DNA of 64,000 nucleotides from an uncultured Cryomorphaceae bacterium (GTDB lineage: Bacteria > Bacteroidota > Bacteroidia > Flavobacteriales > Schleiferiaceae): positions 2,868,068 through 2,932,067 of the forward strand of contig CAKZJV010000007.1 of NCBI GenBank assembly GCA_937120475.1, in the 5' to 3' direction. The notes under the pieces were generated by a model. That model was not told the origin of the DNA. It searched no databases and saw only the letters and a list, made by a program, of their open reading frames with translations. Shown here piece after piece: positions 1 through 8,577 of this stretch. Position 1 is the first letter of the stretch, and each line of letters starts with the position of its first letter. The translations under genes were made by a program, and so were the position numbers.

Positions 1-677
1 GTTTTTCGCAGGATGATGATCCCGTACACGAATATTCCCTTCCCGGAGATTATAAGGTAACTCTTTACGCTACTAATGCTCAATGCGGTACCCGTGATAG
101 CATTACCAAAACTATTTCACTGCGAGAACTGAGTAAGGAAAATGATTTCGGAACCAGTTACGATCCCTGTGAAGATAACCTCCAGGCGTCATTTTCCGGA
201 AAAGGGCTCGGGTTTCAAAAAATGCGTTGGTTTGTTAACGATAGCCTGGTGCAAACCGGGCCTTCCAACGATTTGAAATACACTTTTGGCGATGGCGGAT
301 TATACGAAGTGCGTTTGGAGAGTGAGGATACCATCTGCAACCGCTTGGATACAGCTACAAAGGTTTTGCAGGTATTGAGTTTAGAACTGGAAGATATGCC
401 TTACATAGTGCCGAATGTTTTTACTCCTAATGGTGATGGTAATAACGATGAATTTAAAGTGATCCGGAAATTTCCCTCGGATGATGGTGGCTTTATGCTG
501 AAAATTTTCAACCGTTGGGGAAATGAGCTGTTCCGGACTTCCGATGAGACGCTAGGGTGGCGTGGGAATTTTAAAAACGAGGAAGTGCCACAGGGGGTTT
601 ATTATTACCTCCTCAATTATGTGGATGCCTGTGGTTTTGATCGTGAAGAGAAAGGCTTCCTCCATCTTTACCGGTAG
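1..677 (+). CDS. T9SS-exported PKD protein, C-terminal part (gliding-motility-associated C-terminal domain)
   Basis: This is the 3' end of a longer gene. The frame is open from base 3 to the stop at 675-677, so the true start lies left of the window. The visible part contains PKD-like beta-sandwich segments (motifs such as YTFGDGGLYEVRL, just after the first in-frame ATG at 222). It ends in a domain of about 85 residues that begins near VPNVFTPNGDGNNDEF and contains FNRWGNELFRT and GVYYYLL. That pattern is the CHU_C / gliding-motility-associated domain, which in Bacteroidota is a type B signal for export through the type IX secretion system. The protein is therefore probably a cell-surface or secreted adhesin-like protein. 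Function beyond export cannot be read because the N-terminal portion is missing. Confidence 0.9.
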   Translation, partial: FSQDDDPVHEYSLPGDYKVTLYATNAQCGTRDSITKTISLRELSKENDFGTSYDPCEDNLQASFSGKGLGFQKMRWFVNDSLVQTGPSNDLKYTFGDGGLYEVRLESEDTICNRLDTATKVLQVLSLELEDMPYIVPNVFTPNGDGNNDEFKVIRKFPSDDGGFMLKIFNRWGNELFRTSDETLGWRGNFKNEEVPQGVYYYLLNYVDACGFDREEKGFLHLYR

Positions 678-725
678 TTTCCTTTCTTCAGATATCCTTT
701 ATTTTTACCACCTTAAATAAGTTGC

Positions 726-1064
726 ATGAAACTGTATCACAACCCACGCTGTAGAAAAAGCCGGGAAGCCCTCAAACTCCTGGAAGAAAAAGGGTTGCAG
801 CCCGAGCTGGTGCTGTACATGAAGGAACCCATTTTGCCGGATGACTTAAGTGCTCTTTTGCGCAAGCTTAAAATGGAAGCCGGTGAGCTGGTGCGTACCG
901 GTGAAAAGGTTTGGAAAGAGGAGTTTGCCGATAAAGAGCTTACGGATGACGAGATTGTGCTCGCCATGATCGAATACCCTCAACTAATGGAGCGCCCGAT
1001 TCTGGAAACCGATGGAAAGGCCATTGTAGGTCGTCCACCTGAAAAAGTCCTGGAGCTGGTTTAA
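726..1064 (+). CDS. arsC: ArsC/Spx-family thioredoxin-fold protein, arsenate reductase-like
   Basis: This 112-residue protein has the ArsC fold. The N-terminal strand is followed by YHNPRC with the candidate catalytic Cys9, and the C-terminal part has RPILETDGKAIVGRPPE, matching the two arginine-containing RP motifs of glutaredoxin-dependent arsenate reductases. Known family members reduce arsenate to arsenite using glutathione/glutaredoxin, but the same fold includes Spx-like regulators and YfgD-type proteins of unknown substrate. No arsenite pump or ArsR repressor is nearby, so a role in arsenic resistance is uncertain. Its stop overlaps the convergent peptidase gene's stop by 4 bases. Confidence 0.8.
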   Translation: MKLYHNPRCRKSREALKLLEEKGLQPELVLYMKEPILPDDLSALLRKLKMEAGELVRTGEKVWKEEFADKELTDDEIVLAMIEYPQLMERPILETDGKAIVGRPPEKVLELV

Positions 1065-3118
1065 TCCTTTATTCCCGCCAGGTCCATTAAAAAGGCATAC
1101 TCCAGGGCCGTTTCACGGTAGGCTTCAAAACGTCCGGCAGCCCCGCCATGCCCGGTATCCATATTGGTGTAGAGGTAAAGTGGACGATGGTTGGTTTTTT
1201 TAGCACGCAGGCGGGCCATCCATTTGGCCGGTTCCCAATATTGTACTTGCGAATCATGAAGCCCGGTGGTGATCAACAGGGCCGGGTAGTCTTGGTTTCT
1301 TACATTATCATAAGGCGAATAGGAAAGGATATAATGGTAATATTTTTCATCGTTGGGGTTACCCCATTCATCGTATTCCCCGGTGGTAAGCGGAATGGTT
1401 TCATCCAGCATGGTAGTAACCACATCTACAAAAGGTACGGCCGCAATTACCCCGTTAAAAAGTTCGGGTCTTTCATTAATTACCGCACCCATCAGCAAAC
1501 CTCCCGCACTACCTCCCATAGCATACATTTTTTCGGTATTGGTGTAGCCCGTTTGTATAAGTTTTTCAGCACAGGCAATAAAGTCGCTAAAGGTGTTTTT
1601 CTTATTGAATAGCTTACCATCGTCATACCAGTTGCGGCCCAGGTACTGGCCACCCCGTATGTGGGCGATGGCGAAAACAAAACCCCGGTCTAATAAGCTT
1701 AAGCGTGTAGAAGAAAAACCGGGATCAACCGTTAGCCCGTAGGCACCGTAACCATATAAAAGCAAAGGATTACCGTTCGAATTTTTAAGGTCTTTCCGGT
1801 AAACTAATGAAATGGGCACCTTTTTGCCATCCGGGGCATCAGCCCAAACCCTCTCAGATTGATACAAAGCTGGGTCATGCCCTCCTACTACTTCCTGCTG
1901 CTTCATTAAAACCTGCTCACGGCTGGTCATATCAAAATCAAAAATGCTGGTTGGCGTGGTAAGTGAGGAATAACCATAGCGCAGGGTGTTGCTCTCAAAA
2001 TCGGGATTGTTGCCAATGCCAGCGGTATAGGTTTCTTCGGGGAAGGAGAGGTAATAATCGTCCCTTCCGTCCCAGCGGCTGATCCTTATTTGGGTAAGCC
2101 CTTCCCTTCTTTCTTCCAACACCAAAAACTCACTGAATATCTCTAGTCCCTCCAGGTAAACATCCTCACGGTGGGGAACCACCTCCCGCCAATGTTCTTT
2201 TTCCGTTTGGTTAAGAGGGGTTTTTACCAATTTAAAGTTGGTAGCCTCATCTTTATTGGTTCGTATATACCAGTAATCTCCAAAATGGGCTACGCTGTAT
2301 TCCAGTAATCTTTCTCTTTGCTGTAAGACCTGGAAATCCCCATCAGGATTATCCGCTTGAAGGTAGCGGAATTCATTGGAAACGGTGCTGAAGGAGGCGA
2401 TCATTAAAAAACGCTCTGACTTGGTTTTATAAGCCGCACAGGTAAAGGTGGGGTCCGTTTCATGATATACCTCAATATCCTCACGTGTATCCGTATGCAG
2501 GTAATGTTTGTAAACCTTATGAGCCCGGAGGCTTGAATCTTTGACCGTGTAAAAAACCGTGCGATTGTCTTCGGCCCAGGCTACGCTTCCGGTGGTGTAT
2601 TCCAGGCAATGATCAAGGGTTTGGCCGGTTTTGAGGTTTTTGAAGCGTACATTGTAAATCCTCCGGCTCAAAGTATCCTCCCCATAAGCGAGCCACTCGT
2701 TATCAGGGCTTACTGAAAGGGAGCCAACCTTGTAATACTCGTGCTTTTCCGCCAGCTTGTTCACATCCAGCATTATTTCCTCAGCGGCTTGTAAGGATTC
2801 TTTTTTACGGCAATATACCGGGTGTTCCATACCTTCATAGTACCTTACATAATACCAGTAACCGTTCTTTTTATAAGGTACGCTGCTATCGTCTTGTTTA
2901 ATCCTTCCTGTAATTTCCTCGAATAAGCGTTCCTGTAAATCCTCAGTATGTTTCAGGCCTTGCTTGAGAAAGTGGTTTTCAGCTTTCAGATATTCCAGTA
3001 CCTGTGGATTTTCCCTTTGGTTGAGCCAGTAATATTCATCGTTACGGGTATGGCCGTGGGTTTTGAGTTCTTTTGCAATCTTTTCAGCAAATGGGATATC
3101 GGTAGCGGGGTTTTGCAT
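1061..3118 (-). CDS. ptrB: S9 family peptidase, oligopeptidase B
   Basis: This is a 685-residue serine peptidase of the prolyl oligopeptidase family. An N-terminal beta-propeller (roughly residues 70-410) is followed by an alpha/beta-hydrolase domain. The nucleophile is Ser537 in GGSAGG. LHDSQVQYWEPAKW carries the acid residue and TGHGGAAGR the catalytic His. Family members cleave short peptides after basic residues. No signal peptide is visible, so a cytoplasmic location is likely. I chose the ATG at 3118 over an upstream TTG at 3169: it starts directly at MQNPATDIPFAEKIAKEL, the usual N-terminus, and the extra 17 residues look non-homologous. It is divergently oriented to the reductase gene at 3213. 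Confidence 0.92.
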   Translation of the reverse strand: MQNPATDIPFAEKIAKELKTHGHTRNDEYYWLNQRENPQVLEYLKAENHFLKQGLKHTEDLQERLFEEITGRIKQDDSSVPYKKNGYWYYVRYYEGMEHPVYCRKKESLQAAEEIMLDVNKLAEKHEYYKVGSLSVSPDNEWLAYGEDTLSRRIYNVRFKNLKTGQTLDHCLEYTTGSVAWAEDNRTVFYTVKDSSLRAHKVYKHYLHTDTREDIEVYHETDPTFTCAAYKTKSERFLMIASFSTVSNEFRYLQADNPDGDFQVLQQRERLLEYSVAHFGDYWYIRTNKDEATNFKLVKTPLNQTEKEHWREVVPHREDVYLEGLEIFSEFLVLEERREGLTQIRISRWDGRDDYYLSFPEETYTAGIGNNPDFESNTLRYGYSSLTTPTSIFDFDMTSREQVLMKQQEVVGGHDPALYQSERVWADAPDGKKVPISLVYRKDLKNSNGNPLLLYGYGAYGLTVDPGFSSTRLSLLDRGFVFAIAHIRGGQYLGRNWYDDGKLFNKKNTFSDFIACAEKLIQTGYTNTEKMYAMGGSAGGLLMGAVINERPELFNGVIAAVPFVDVVTTMLDETIPLTTGEYDEWGNPNDEKYYHYILSYSPYDNVRNQDYPALLITTGLHDSQVQYWEPAKWMARLRAKKTNHRPLYLYTNMDTGHGGAAGRFEAYRETALEYAFLMDLAGIKD

Positions 3119-3212
3119 ATTTTGGCAGTAAATTATTTGTCGTAACCACTGCGCAAAGCTACGTTGCAATCAGTAAAACTGCTTGGCAGGAAACGACCGA
3201 AACGGATTTAAT

Positions 3213-4097
3213 ATGCAGGAAAAGTATAATCAGGGTATGCTACGCGATAATGCGTTGGAAGGAAAAGTGATCGCCATTACCGGGGGAGGAACGGGTTTGG
3301 GTCGTTCCATGGGTGAATATTTTTTGCGCCTGGGAGCCAGGCTTGCCATTTGCGGGCGAAGGGAGGAAAAACTGAAGCAGGCCAGCGCGGAAATGGAAAA
3401 AGAGTTTGGAGGCGAGGTTTTTTACACTTCCTGTGATGTTCGAAACTATGAAGAAGTAGAAGCCTTTCGGGACAAGATACTCAACCACTTTGGTAAGGTG
3501 GATGTGCTGCTGAACAATGCGGCCGGTAATTTCATCAGTCCTGCGGAAAGGCTCTCTCCAGGGGCTTTCGATGCGGTTATCGATATTGTACTCAAAGGTT
3601 CTAAAAACTGTACCCTGGCCTTTGGTAAGCATTGGATTGAAAATAAGCAAACTAATAAAGTGGTATTGAACATTGTTACCACCTATGCCGAAACCGGTTC
3701 TGCATTTGTGGTGCCTTCAGCTATGGCCAAAGCGGGGGTTACCGCTATGACCCGTTCACTGGCCGTTGAATGGGCTAAATACGGAATACGTTTTAATGCC
3801 ATTGCCCCGGGACCATTTCCTACCAAGGGGGCCTGGAGCAGGCTACTGCCGGGCAATATCGCTGAAAAATTGAATGTAGAGCAAGAAGTTCCGCTCCGCA
3901 GGGCAGGAGAGCATCAGGAATTAGCCAACCTGGCCGCTTACCTGGTGTCAGATTTTGCGGCCTATATGAATGGTGAAGTGGTGATTATTGACGGTGGTGA
4001 ATGGTTGCAGGGAGCAGGACAGATGAATTTCCTGGAAGTAGTGACCCCCGATATGTGGGACTGGATTGAAAAGGCGACCCGCGGCTCGAAGGAGTAG
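3213..4097 (+). CDS. SDR family 2,4-dienoyl-CoA reductase
   Basis: This 294-residue short-chain dehydrogenase has the nucleotide-binding GGGTGLGRSMG motif and the NNAAGNFISPAERLSP segment characteristic of 2,4-dienoyl-CoA reductases (DECR). The active-site region TTYAETGSAFVVPSAMAKAG carries the Tyr, Ser and Lys that align with the DECR1 catalytic set rather than the classical YxxxK. PGPFPTKGAWSRL also follows the DECR pattern. It should use NADPH to reduce 2,4-dienoyl-CoA intermediates during beta-oxidation of polyunsaturated fatty acids. The ATG at 3213 is preferred over a TTG at 3183; an ATG at 3237 is also possible. The next gene starts 2 bases after the stop, so the two are probably co-transcribed. 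Confidence 0.88.
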   Translation: MQEKYNQGMLRDNALEGKVIAITGGGTGLGRSMGEYFLRLGARLAICGRREEKLKQASAEMEKEFGGEVFYTSCDVRNYEEVEAFRDKILNHFGKVDVLLNNAAGNFISPAERLSPGAFDAVIDIVLKGSKNCTLAFGKHWIENKQTNKVVLNIVTTYAETGSAFVVPSAMAKAGVTAMTRSLAVEWAKYGIRFNAIAPGPFPTKGAWSRLLPGNIAEKLNVEQEVPLRRAGEHQELANLAAYLVSDFAAYMNGEVVIIDGGEWLQGAGQMNFLEVVTPDMWDWIEKATRGSKE

Positions 4098-4099
4098 TT

Positions 4100-4987
4100 A
4101 TGCAGAAACGGGTTGTTTTTTTGGGAGCTTTGTGTTTGCTGATTACCTCTTGCAAGATGAATGAAGAACCCGTTCCCGAAAGCCGTATTGACTGGCAGGG
4201 CCACCGCGGTGCACGCGGGGTATATCCTGAAAACACCTGGCCCGCTTTTCAGTATGCTCTTGAAAATGGGATGAAAACCCTTGAAATGGATGTAGTGATC
4301 ACAGCCGATCAGCAGGTGGTATTGTCACACGAACCTTTTTTAAGCCACGAGATTTGCCTGGATAGTAATGGCTCTGTTATTATCGATACAGCGGAGCAAG
4401 ATTACAACATCTTTAGAATGACCTACGAGGAGCTGCAGCAGTATGACTGCGGTAGTAAGCCTCATCCGCGTTTCCCGCAACAAAAGAAAATGAAAGTGAC
4501 CAAGCCTTTGCTTGCCGATATAATTAGTCAGGCTGAGGCTTTTAAAAGGGAGGCTGTTTTTTACAACATTGAGGTGAAGAGTCAACCGGAGCGAGATAGC
4601 ATTTACTATCCCAGCGTACAGACTTATACCGATTTGGTGGTGGATGTGATTAGCCGCTCCGGGGTGTTTGAAAGAACCACTCTGCAAAGTTTTGACCACC
4701 GTTGTTTGCAATACGCACATCGTACTTATCCCGAGTTAAAGCTGGCGTTGCTGGTAGAGGAAAACCCTGATTTCCGTAAGGAAATTGAAGTACTAGGATT
4801 TACTCCAAATATTTACAGTTGTTATTACCCCCTGGTTAATGAGGACCTGGCTCATTATGCGCACCAGAACAATATTGAAGTTATACCCTGGACCGTAAAC
4901 GATAAGGAGCAAATCCAAAAGCTTATACAAATAGGCGTGGACGGTATCATTACCGACTACCCTCAACTAAAAGCGGAAGTTAACTAA
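4100..4987 (+). CDS. Glycerophosphodiester phosphodiesterase, lipoprotein
   Basis: The protein has 295 residues. Residues 1-18 form a lipoprotein signal ending in the lipobox LITSC (lipidated Cys18). The GDPD domain follows, with QGHRGARGVYPENT (His35, Arg36, Glu44), a metal-binding LEMDV (Glu62, Asp64) and LSHEP (His77). The family hydrolyses glycerophosphodiesters to glycerol 3-phosphate and the alcohol. Membrane-anchored periplasmic versions recycle phospholipid head groups. The C-terminal IPWTVNDKEQIQKLIQIGVDGIITDYP is the standard end of the TIM barrel. It directly follows the dienoyl-CoA reductase gene (2-base gap), which suggests coupled lipid turnover; that link is an inference. Confidence 0.92.
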   Translation: MQKRVVFLGALCLLITSCKMNEEPVPESRIDWQGHRGARGVYPENTWPAFQYALENGMKTLEMDVVITADQQVVLSHEPFLSHEICLDSNGSVIIDTAEQDYNIFRMTYEELQQYDCGSKPHPRFPQQKKMKVTKPLLADIISQAEAFKREAVFYNIEVKSQPERDSIYYPSVQTYTDLVVDVISRSGVFERTTLQSFDHRCLQYAHRTYPELKLALLVEENPDFRKEIEVLGFTPNIYSCYYPLVNEDLAHYAHQNNIEVIPWTVNDKEQIQKLIQIGVDGIITDYPQLKAEVN

Positions 4988-6064
4988 CTATTGCCCGGCT
5001 GCTTCTAATTCAGCTAAAGCTTCGTTTACCCTTTGCAAGCCCTCACCGGCAGGTTTGTAGATGGGGTTGGATTCAATAGCCTGTAAATAATCGGCTTTAG
5101 CCTTTTTGTATTGGCCGCCCATTTCATAGCAATAACCACGACCATAATAAGCCTTGTAATTTTTTTCGCGAACCTGTATGGCGCTGGTAAAGTATTTACT
5201 GGCTTGTTCATACTCCTTTAGTTGGATATGAATAAAGCCCAGGTTAAAATAGCTTTCAGCATCTCGGGGGCTTAGCTGAACGGCCCTGGTAAAGCTTTCT
5301 ATAGCCCGGTTGATATTATCCTGGTTCATATGATAAACTCCGAGTTTAAAGTAAATATCACCCCGATTGGGCTCCAGTTCCAAAATGCGTTGAAAGTAGA
5401 ATTTAGCGAGGGTATCGTTTTGGGCTGAAAGCATCACCCCCATCATATCCAGAGCTTTTACGTAGTCTTGTTTAAGATCAACCGCTCTTTGAAAATATTG
5501 CAGGGCCAAAGATGTGTCCTGCCGCATATCACGCACCACAATACCCTTTAAGAAATAAGCCTGGGCGTTATCATCATCAAGGCTGATTACTTTATCCAAC
5601 AACTTAAGGGCTGCCTTAAAATCCATCACAATAATGTACAGCTCCGCCAGGCGTAGCCGGCATTCAATATTTTCCGGATCTAGCTCAATGCAACGTTCCC
5701 ATTCACGTTTGGATAAACGGGTGCGGTTTTGAACGAAGTGTAACTGTCCTTTGAGTGATCGTGCCCGGGCTGAGTTGGAGTCCAGTTGCATGGCATTATA
5801 GATATCGTTGGCGGCACTCCGGGCTTCCTTGCGTTTTAACAACAGTTCCGCCCGCATCAGATAAGCCTCCAGGTTATCAGGGTCATCGCGCAAAAGACGA
5901 CTCAGTGAGTCTATTTTGGCAAGATCACCGGTTCTTGGAGTTGGTGGAATGTCCTGTGCGGGAGGTGGTGCGCCCGTCTCTTTTTCGTTCGAATTGGCAC
6001 TCTCCGGCTCCTGGCAAGAGGTGATCAAAAGTAAAAGTGTAAAAACAGCTAAAATTTTCTTCAT
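4988..6064 (-). CDS. Tetratricopeptide-repeat lipoprotein
   Basis: This 358-residue exported protein starts at the ATG at 6064. The start was chosen because it opens a clean lipoprotein signal (MKKILAVFTLLLLITSC); the reading frame runs further upstream but has no signal there. After a low-complexity acidic/proline linker come about eight TPR units covering the rest of the protein, with recognisable A..Y..G / A..YY..A repeats such as AESYFNLGFIHIQLKEYEQA. TPR lipoproteins of this type usually act as protein-interaction scaffolds at the envelope; no specific partner can be inferred. It lies 64 bases downstream of recA on the same strand but behind a terminator-like hairpin, so it is probably not a strict recA operon member. 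Confidence 0.85.
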   Translation of the reverse strand: MKKILAVFTLLLLITSCQEPESANSNEKETGAPPPAQDIPPTPRTGDLAKIDSLSRLLRDDPDNLEAYLMRAELLLKRKEARSAANDIYNAMQLDSNSARARSLKGQLHFVQNRTRLSKREWERCIELDPENIECRLRLAELYIIVMDFKAALKLLDKVISLDDDNAQAYFLKGIVVRDMRQDTSLALQYFQRAVDLKQDYVKALDMMGVMLSAQNDTLAKFYFQRILELEPNRGDIYFKLGVYHMNQDNINRAIESFTRAVQLSPRDAESYFNLGFIHIQLKEYEQASKYFTSAIQVREKNYKAYYGRGYCYEMGGQYKKAKADYLQAIESNPIYKPAGEGLQRVNEALAELEAAGQ

Positions 6065-6070
6065 AGGGGT

Positions 6071-6105
6071 CAAAAATAAAAAGCCCGCTCTAAAAGACCG
6101 GGCTT
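6071..6105 (-). terminator. Rho-independent terminator of recA
   Basis: A 7-bp perfect stem (AAGCCCG at 6081-6087 with CGGGCTT at 6099-6105) encloses an 11-nt loop. On the minus strand the stem is followed by a T-rich run (complement of 6071-6080). It sits between the recA stop and the start of the TPR lipoprotein. Confidence 0.75.
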
Positions 6106-6128
6106 CCATCAAAAGGTTGTTTTAAAGA

Positions 6129-7127
6129 TTAGGCTTCTTCTATGGCAGCCCTTATCTTATCTTCAATTTCATCGGCCAGTTCGGGGTTGTCAATCAGCAA
6201 TTGTCGTACCGCATCACGTCCCTGACCGAGCTTGGTATCTCCGTAACTGAACCATGAACCCGATTTTTTAACAATATCGTAGTCCACACCCATGTCGATA
6301 ATCTCACCGATCTTGGATATACCCTCACCATACATAATATCGAATTCCGCCTGGCGGAAGGGAGGTGCTACTTTGTTTTTCACCACTTTTACGCGGGCCC
6401 GGTTGCCCTGAACCTGGTCGCCTGTTTTAATTTGAGAGGTTCTGCGAATGTCCAAACGAACGGAAGAATAGAACTTAAGGGCATTTCCACCGGTGGTTGT
6501 TTCGGGGTTACCGAACATGATCCCGATTTTTTCCCGCAATTGGTTAATGAATATGCAGCAACACTTGGTTTTGCTGATGGTGGAAGTAAGCTTACGCAGG
6601 GCCTGTGACATAAGCCGGGCGTGAAGCCCCACTTTGCTGTCGCCCATTTCACCTTCAATTTCACTTTTGGGCGTAAGGGCTGCCACGGAGTCGATTATTA
6701 TGAGATCGATAGCGCCTGAGCGAATGAGGTTATCGGTTATTTCGAGGGCCTGTTCGCCATTATCCGGTTGTGAAATGATCAGCTCTTCGGTGTCCACACC
6801 CAACTTTTCAGCGTAAAAACGGTCGAAGGCGTGCTCGGCATCAATAAAAGCCGCAATGCCACCTTGCTTTTGTACTTCGGCAATGGCATGCAGGGTAAGC
6901 GTGGTTTTACCCGATGATTCGGGTCCGTAAATTTCCACTACCCGCCCTTTGGGATAGCCGCCTATTCCCAGGGCTATATCCAGGCCGATGGAACCCGAGG
7001 GAATGGACTCCAACTGCTCTACCGCATTATCACCCATGCGCATTACCGCACCTTTACCATAGGTTTTGTCCAGCTTATCCATGGTAAGTTTCAGTGCTTT
7101 GCGTTTGGCGTCTTTATCGTTGCTCAT
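6129..7127 (-). CDS. recA: Recombinase RecA
   Basis: This 332-residue protein is the bacterial RecA recombinase. The Walker A motif GPESSGKT is at residues 68-75. The Walker B region [22 protein letters not shown] and the L2 loop [22 protein letters not shown] are both intact. It forms the nucleoprotein filament for homologous recombination and SOS induction. The length is slightly short of many RecA proteins because the acidic C-terminal tail is brief. The start [12 protein letters not shown] is the expected N-terminus. A -7-like element lies about 40 bases upstream of the start and a terminator follows the gene. No LexA-type operator was recognised in the upstream region. Confidence 0.98.
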   Translation of the reverse strand: MSNDKDAKRKALKLTMDKLDKTYGKGAVMRMGDNAVEQLESIPSGSIGLDIALGIGGYPKGRVVEIYGPESSGKTTLTLHAIAEVQKQGGIAAFIDAEHAFDRFYAEKLGVDTEELIISQPDNGEQALEITDNLIRSGAIDLIIIDSVAALTPKSEIEGEMGDSKVGLHARLMSQALRKLTSTISKTKCCCIFINQLREKIGIMFGNPETTTGGNALKFYSSVRLDIRRTSQIKTGDQVQGNRARVKVVKNKVAPPFRQAEFDIMYGEGISKIGEIIDMGVDYDIVKKSGSWFSYGDTKLGQGRDAVRQLLIDNPELADEIEDKIRAAIEEA

Positions 7128-7166
7128 GGAATTTTTTGTTTAAGAATTGAAATGATTAAGGCTGAG

Positions 7167-7174
7167 CAAATATA
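7167..7174 (-). promoter_or_regulatory. Candidate -7 element for recA
   Basis: On the minus strand this reads TATATTTG, an exact match to the Bacteroidota -7 consensus TAnnTTTG, about 40 bp upstream of the recA start. No good TTTG -33 element is found at 19 bp, so the call rests on the -7 box and its position. Confidence 0.45.
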
Positions 7175-7349
7175 TCAAACCCGTTCCGGTAGTAACCCCT
7201 ATGTTGAAAACTTCATCGAACATAAAGTCTCGGAGCCAATATTGATTTGTGATTTTTTTTGTAAAATATATTCGGTTTTAAAATGCTATAAATGAGTAGT
7301 GTGATTTAGTGTAAAACCTAATTTTGTAGGATTTGACTGTAGGAATTAT

Positions 7350-7380
7350 TTTGTATTTCAATCTATTCTGTTTAAGTTTG
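7350..7380 (+). promoter_or_regulatory. Bacteroidota-type sigma-A promoter for the 7464 lipoprotein
   Basis: TTTG at 7350-7353 and TAAGTTTG at 7373-7380 are separated by exactly 19 bp. Both elements match the Bacteroidota housekeeping promoter (-33 TTTG, -7 TAnnTTTG). Transcription would start near 7387, leaving a 5' leader of about 75 bases before the ATG at 7464. Confidence 0.65.
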
Positions 7381-7463
7381 AGTGATCTAATTGGCCAATT
7401 ATATATGATCTTCCAGTGTGAAAATCACCTGGAATTCAAATCCAATTATTAACTACTCTATAA

Positions 7464-8495
7464 ATGAAACGTTTAACTATTTTCGTGGCAATCGCTACGA
7501 TGACAATATCTTGTAGTAAGGATAAAGGCTTTAAAAATGTGGAGCCGATTCTGAAAAAAGAATATTCTGATAATTTTGATTTCGAAAATTTTGTTTTTCC
7601 AGGTGATACTAATGACCTAGATAGTCTTTTTGAACACTTTTTGGATGAATCATTAGTTAGTGGAGAGTCACCGCAACTTGAGGCTGACGAGGCTATATGG
7701 ACTGCCGAAGCAGCCGTTAATTGGGCCTACAGTGAAGACAACTTTGAGTTTAGCGAGTTTACAACTGGCTCAATTACTCCCATCCAGGTAGATTTTGCTT
7801 CAGGTACAACTGAAGCAGTGGGGGAAGATATGGCTTTGGTGGTTTCAGAAGTGATTGACGCTGTGGATGGAATGCTGGCAGCGGGTTCGGGCGTAAAAAA
7901 GCTGTTGGCGACTGATTTTTATGTAACAACCTACTCTAGTACTTCAATGACCGTTGGCGCTGATATCGTGATAGGTGCTTCTGATGTTGAGACCATTTCG
8001 GAAGCTTACTCTTCTCCGTTTTATATTTTGGCTACTGGCGGTCGTAAGGCTGGAATTGCCGAAGATTGCTCTGGTAGTCCCGAATTAAGCGCGGGAGATC
8101 AATCAGCTTTGAATGCAACCATTGGTTATAGAAGGAAATTTGGTGTAATAAGCTCGGGCTATTACCAAAGTGTTAGGACATATGGTATTAACAGACGCAG
8201 TATATCGTCTGCAAATCTTTTTGGGCAGACTAATGCTGCCGTGAGCTCACACCAAACGTCAAATCAAAGCTCTATAGATTTTAGTACTTGTGTTTCATCG
8301 GATGAAATTGATGATTATATAAGTCAAATGTTTAGTGATGCAGCCAATGCTGCGGGTTCCGGCTACCATGTTTTAAGCATAAAAGTTCAGGATAACTACT
8401 TGCCAGCAGCAGGTATTAACTTATGGCGTTATGATAAGGTAAGGACTGGTGAACGCAATTTGGCAAGTGCTGGTTATGAATTTCCTGACCCATAA
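7464..8495 (+). CDS. Unknown lipoprotein
   Basis: This 343-residue protein was not recognised. Residues 1-17 form a lipoprotein signal with lipobox MTISC. The mature part is acidic, with several D/E-rich stretches near the N-terminus such as DFENFVFPGDTNDLDSLFEHF. The C-terminal half is Ser/Ala/Gly/Tyr-rich and contains GYRRKFGVISSGYYQSVRTYG. No transmembrane segment, catalytic motif or sorting tail is visible. It has its own strong promoter (7350-7380) and a strong terminator (8523-8560), so it is likely monocistronic. Its base composition is more AT-rich than recA or yifB, which may mean recent acquisition. Confidence 0.75.
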   Translation: MKRLTIFVAIATMTISCSKDKGFKNVEPILKKEYSDNFDFENFVFPGDTNDLDSLFEHFLDESLVSGESPQLEADEAIWTAEAAVNWAYSEDNFEFSEFTTGSITPIQVDFASGTTEAVGEDMALVVSEVIDAVDGMLAAGSGVKKLLATDFYVTTYSSTSMTVGADIVIGASDVETISEAYSSPFYILATGGRKAGIAEDCSGSPELSAGDQSALNATIGYRRKFGVISSGYYQSVRTYGINRRSISSANLFGQTNAAVSSHQTSNQSSIDFSTCVSSDEIDDYISQMFSDAANAAGSGYHVLSIKVQDNYLPAAGINLWRYDKVRTGERNLASAGYEFPDP

Positions 8496-8522
8496 TTAGT
8501 AAGTAATAATTATACATTAGTA

Positions 8523-8560
8523 ACATCTCCTGATGGACAAAGTGATCAGGAGATGTTTTC
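8523..8560 (+). terminator. Rho-independent terminator
   Basis: A perfect 12-bp stem (8523-8534 with 8545-8556) encloses a 10-nt loop and is followed by a T-rich run. It lies 28 bases after the lipoprotein stop and immediately before the GTG start of the next gene. Confidence 0.85.
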
Positions 8561-8577
8561 ATATTTAGTGTTTAAAA

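Larger units (their letters stand above)
7128..7463. other. AT-rich divergent promoter region between recA and the unknown lipoprotein
   Basis: This 336-bp non-coding stretch is clearly more AT-rich than the recA side. It holds a recA -7-like element (7167-7174, minus strand), a second isolated TAnnTTTG match on the plus strand at 7319-7326, and a full TTTG-N19-TAAGTTTG promoter at 7350-7380. No open frame of useful length and no RNA gene were seen. Confidence 0.6.

Noticed and set aside
726-1064. An arsenic-resistance operon.
   Set aside because: Only an ArsC-like gene is present, with no pump or regulator nearby.
1148-1612. A 154-codon open frame on the plus strand.
   Set aside because: It is a shadow inside the oligopeptidase B gene.
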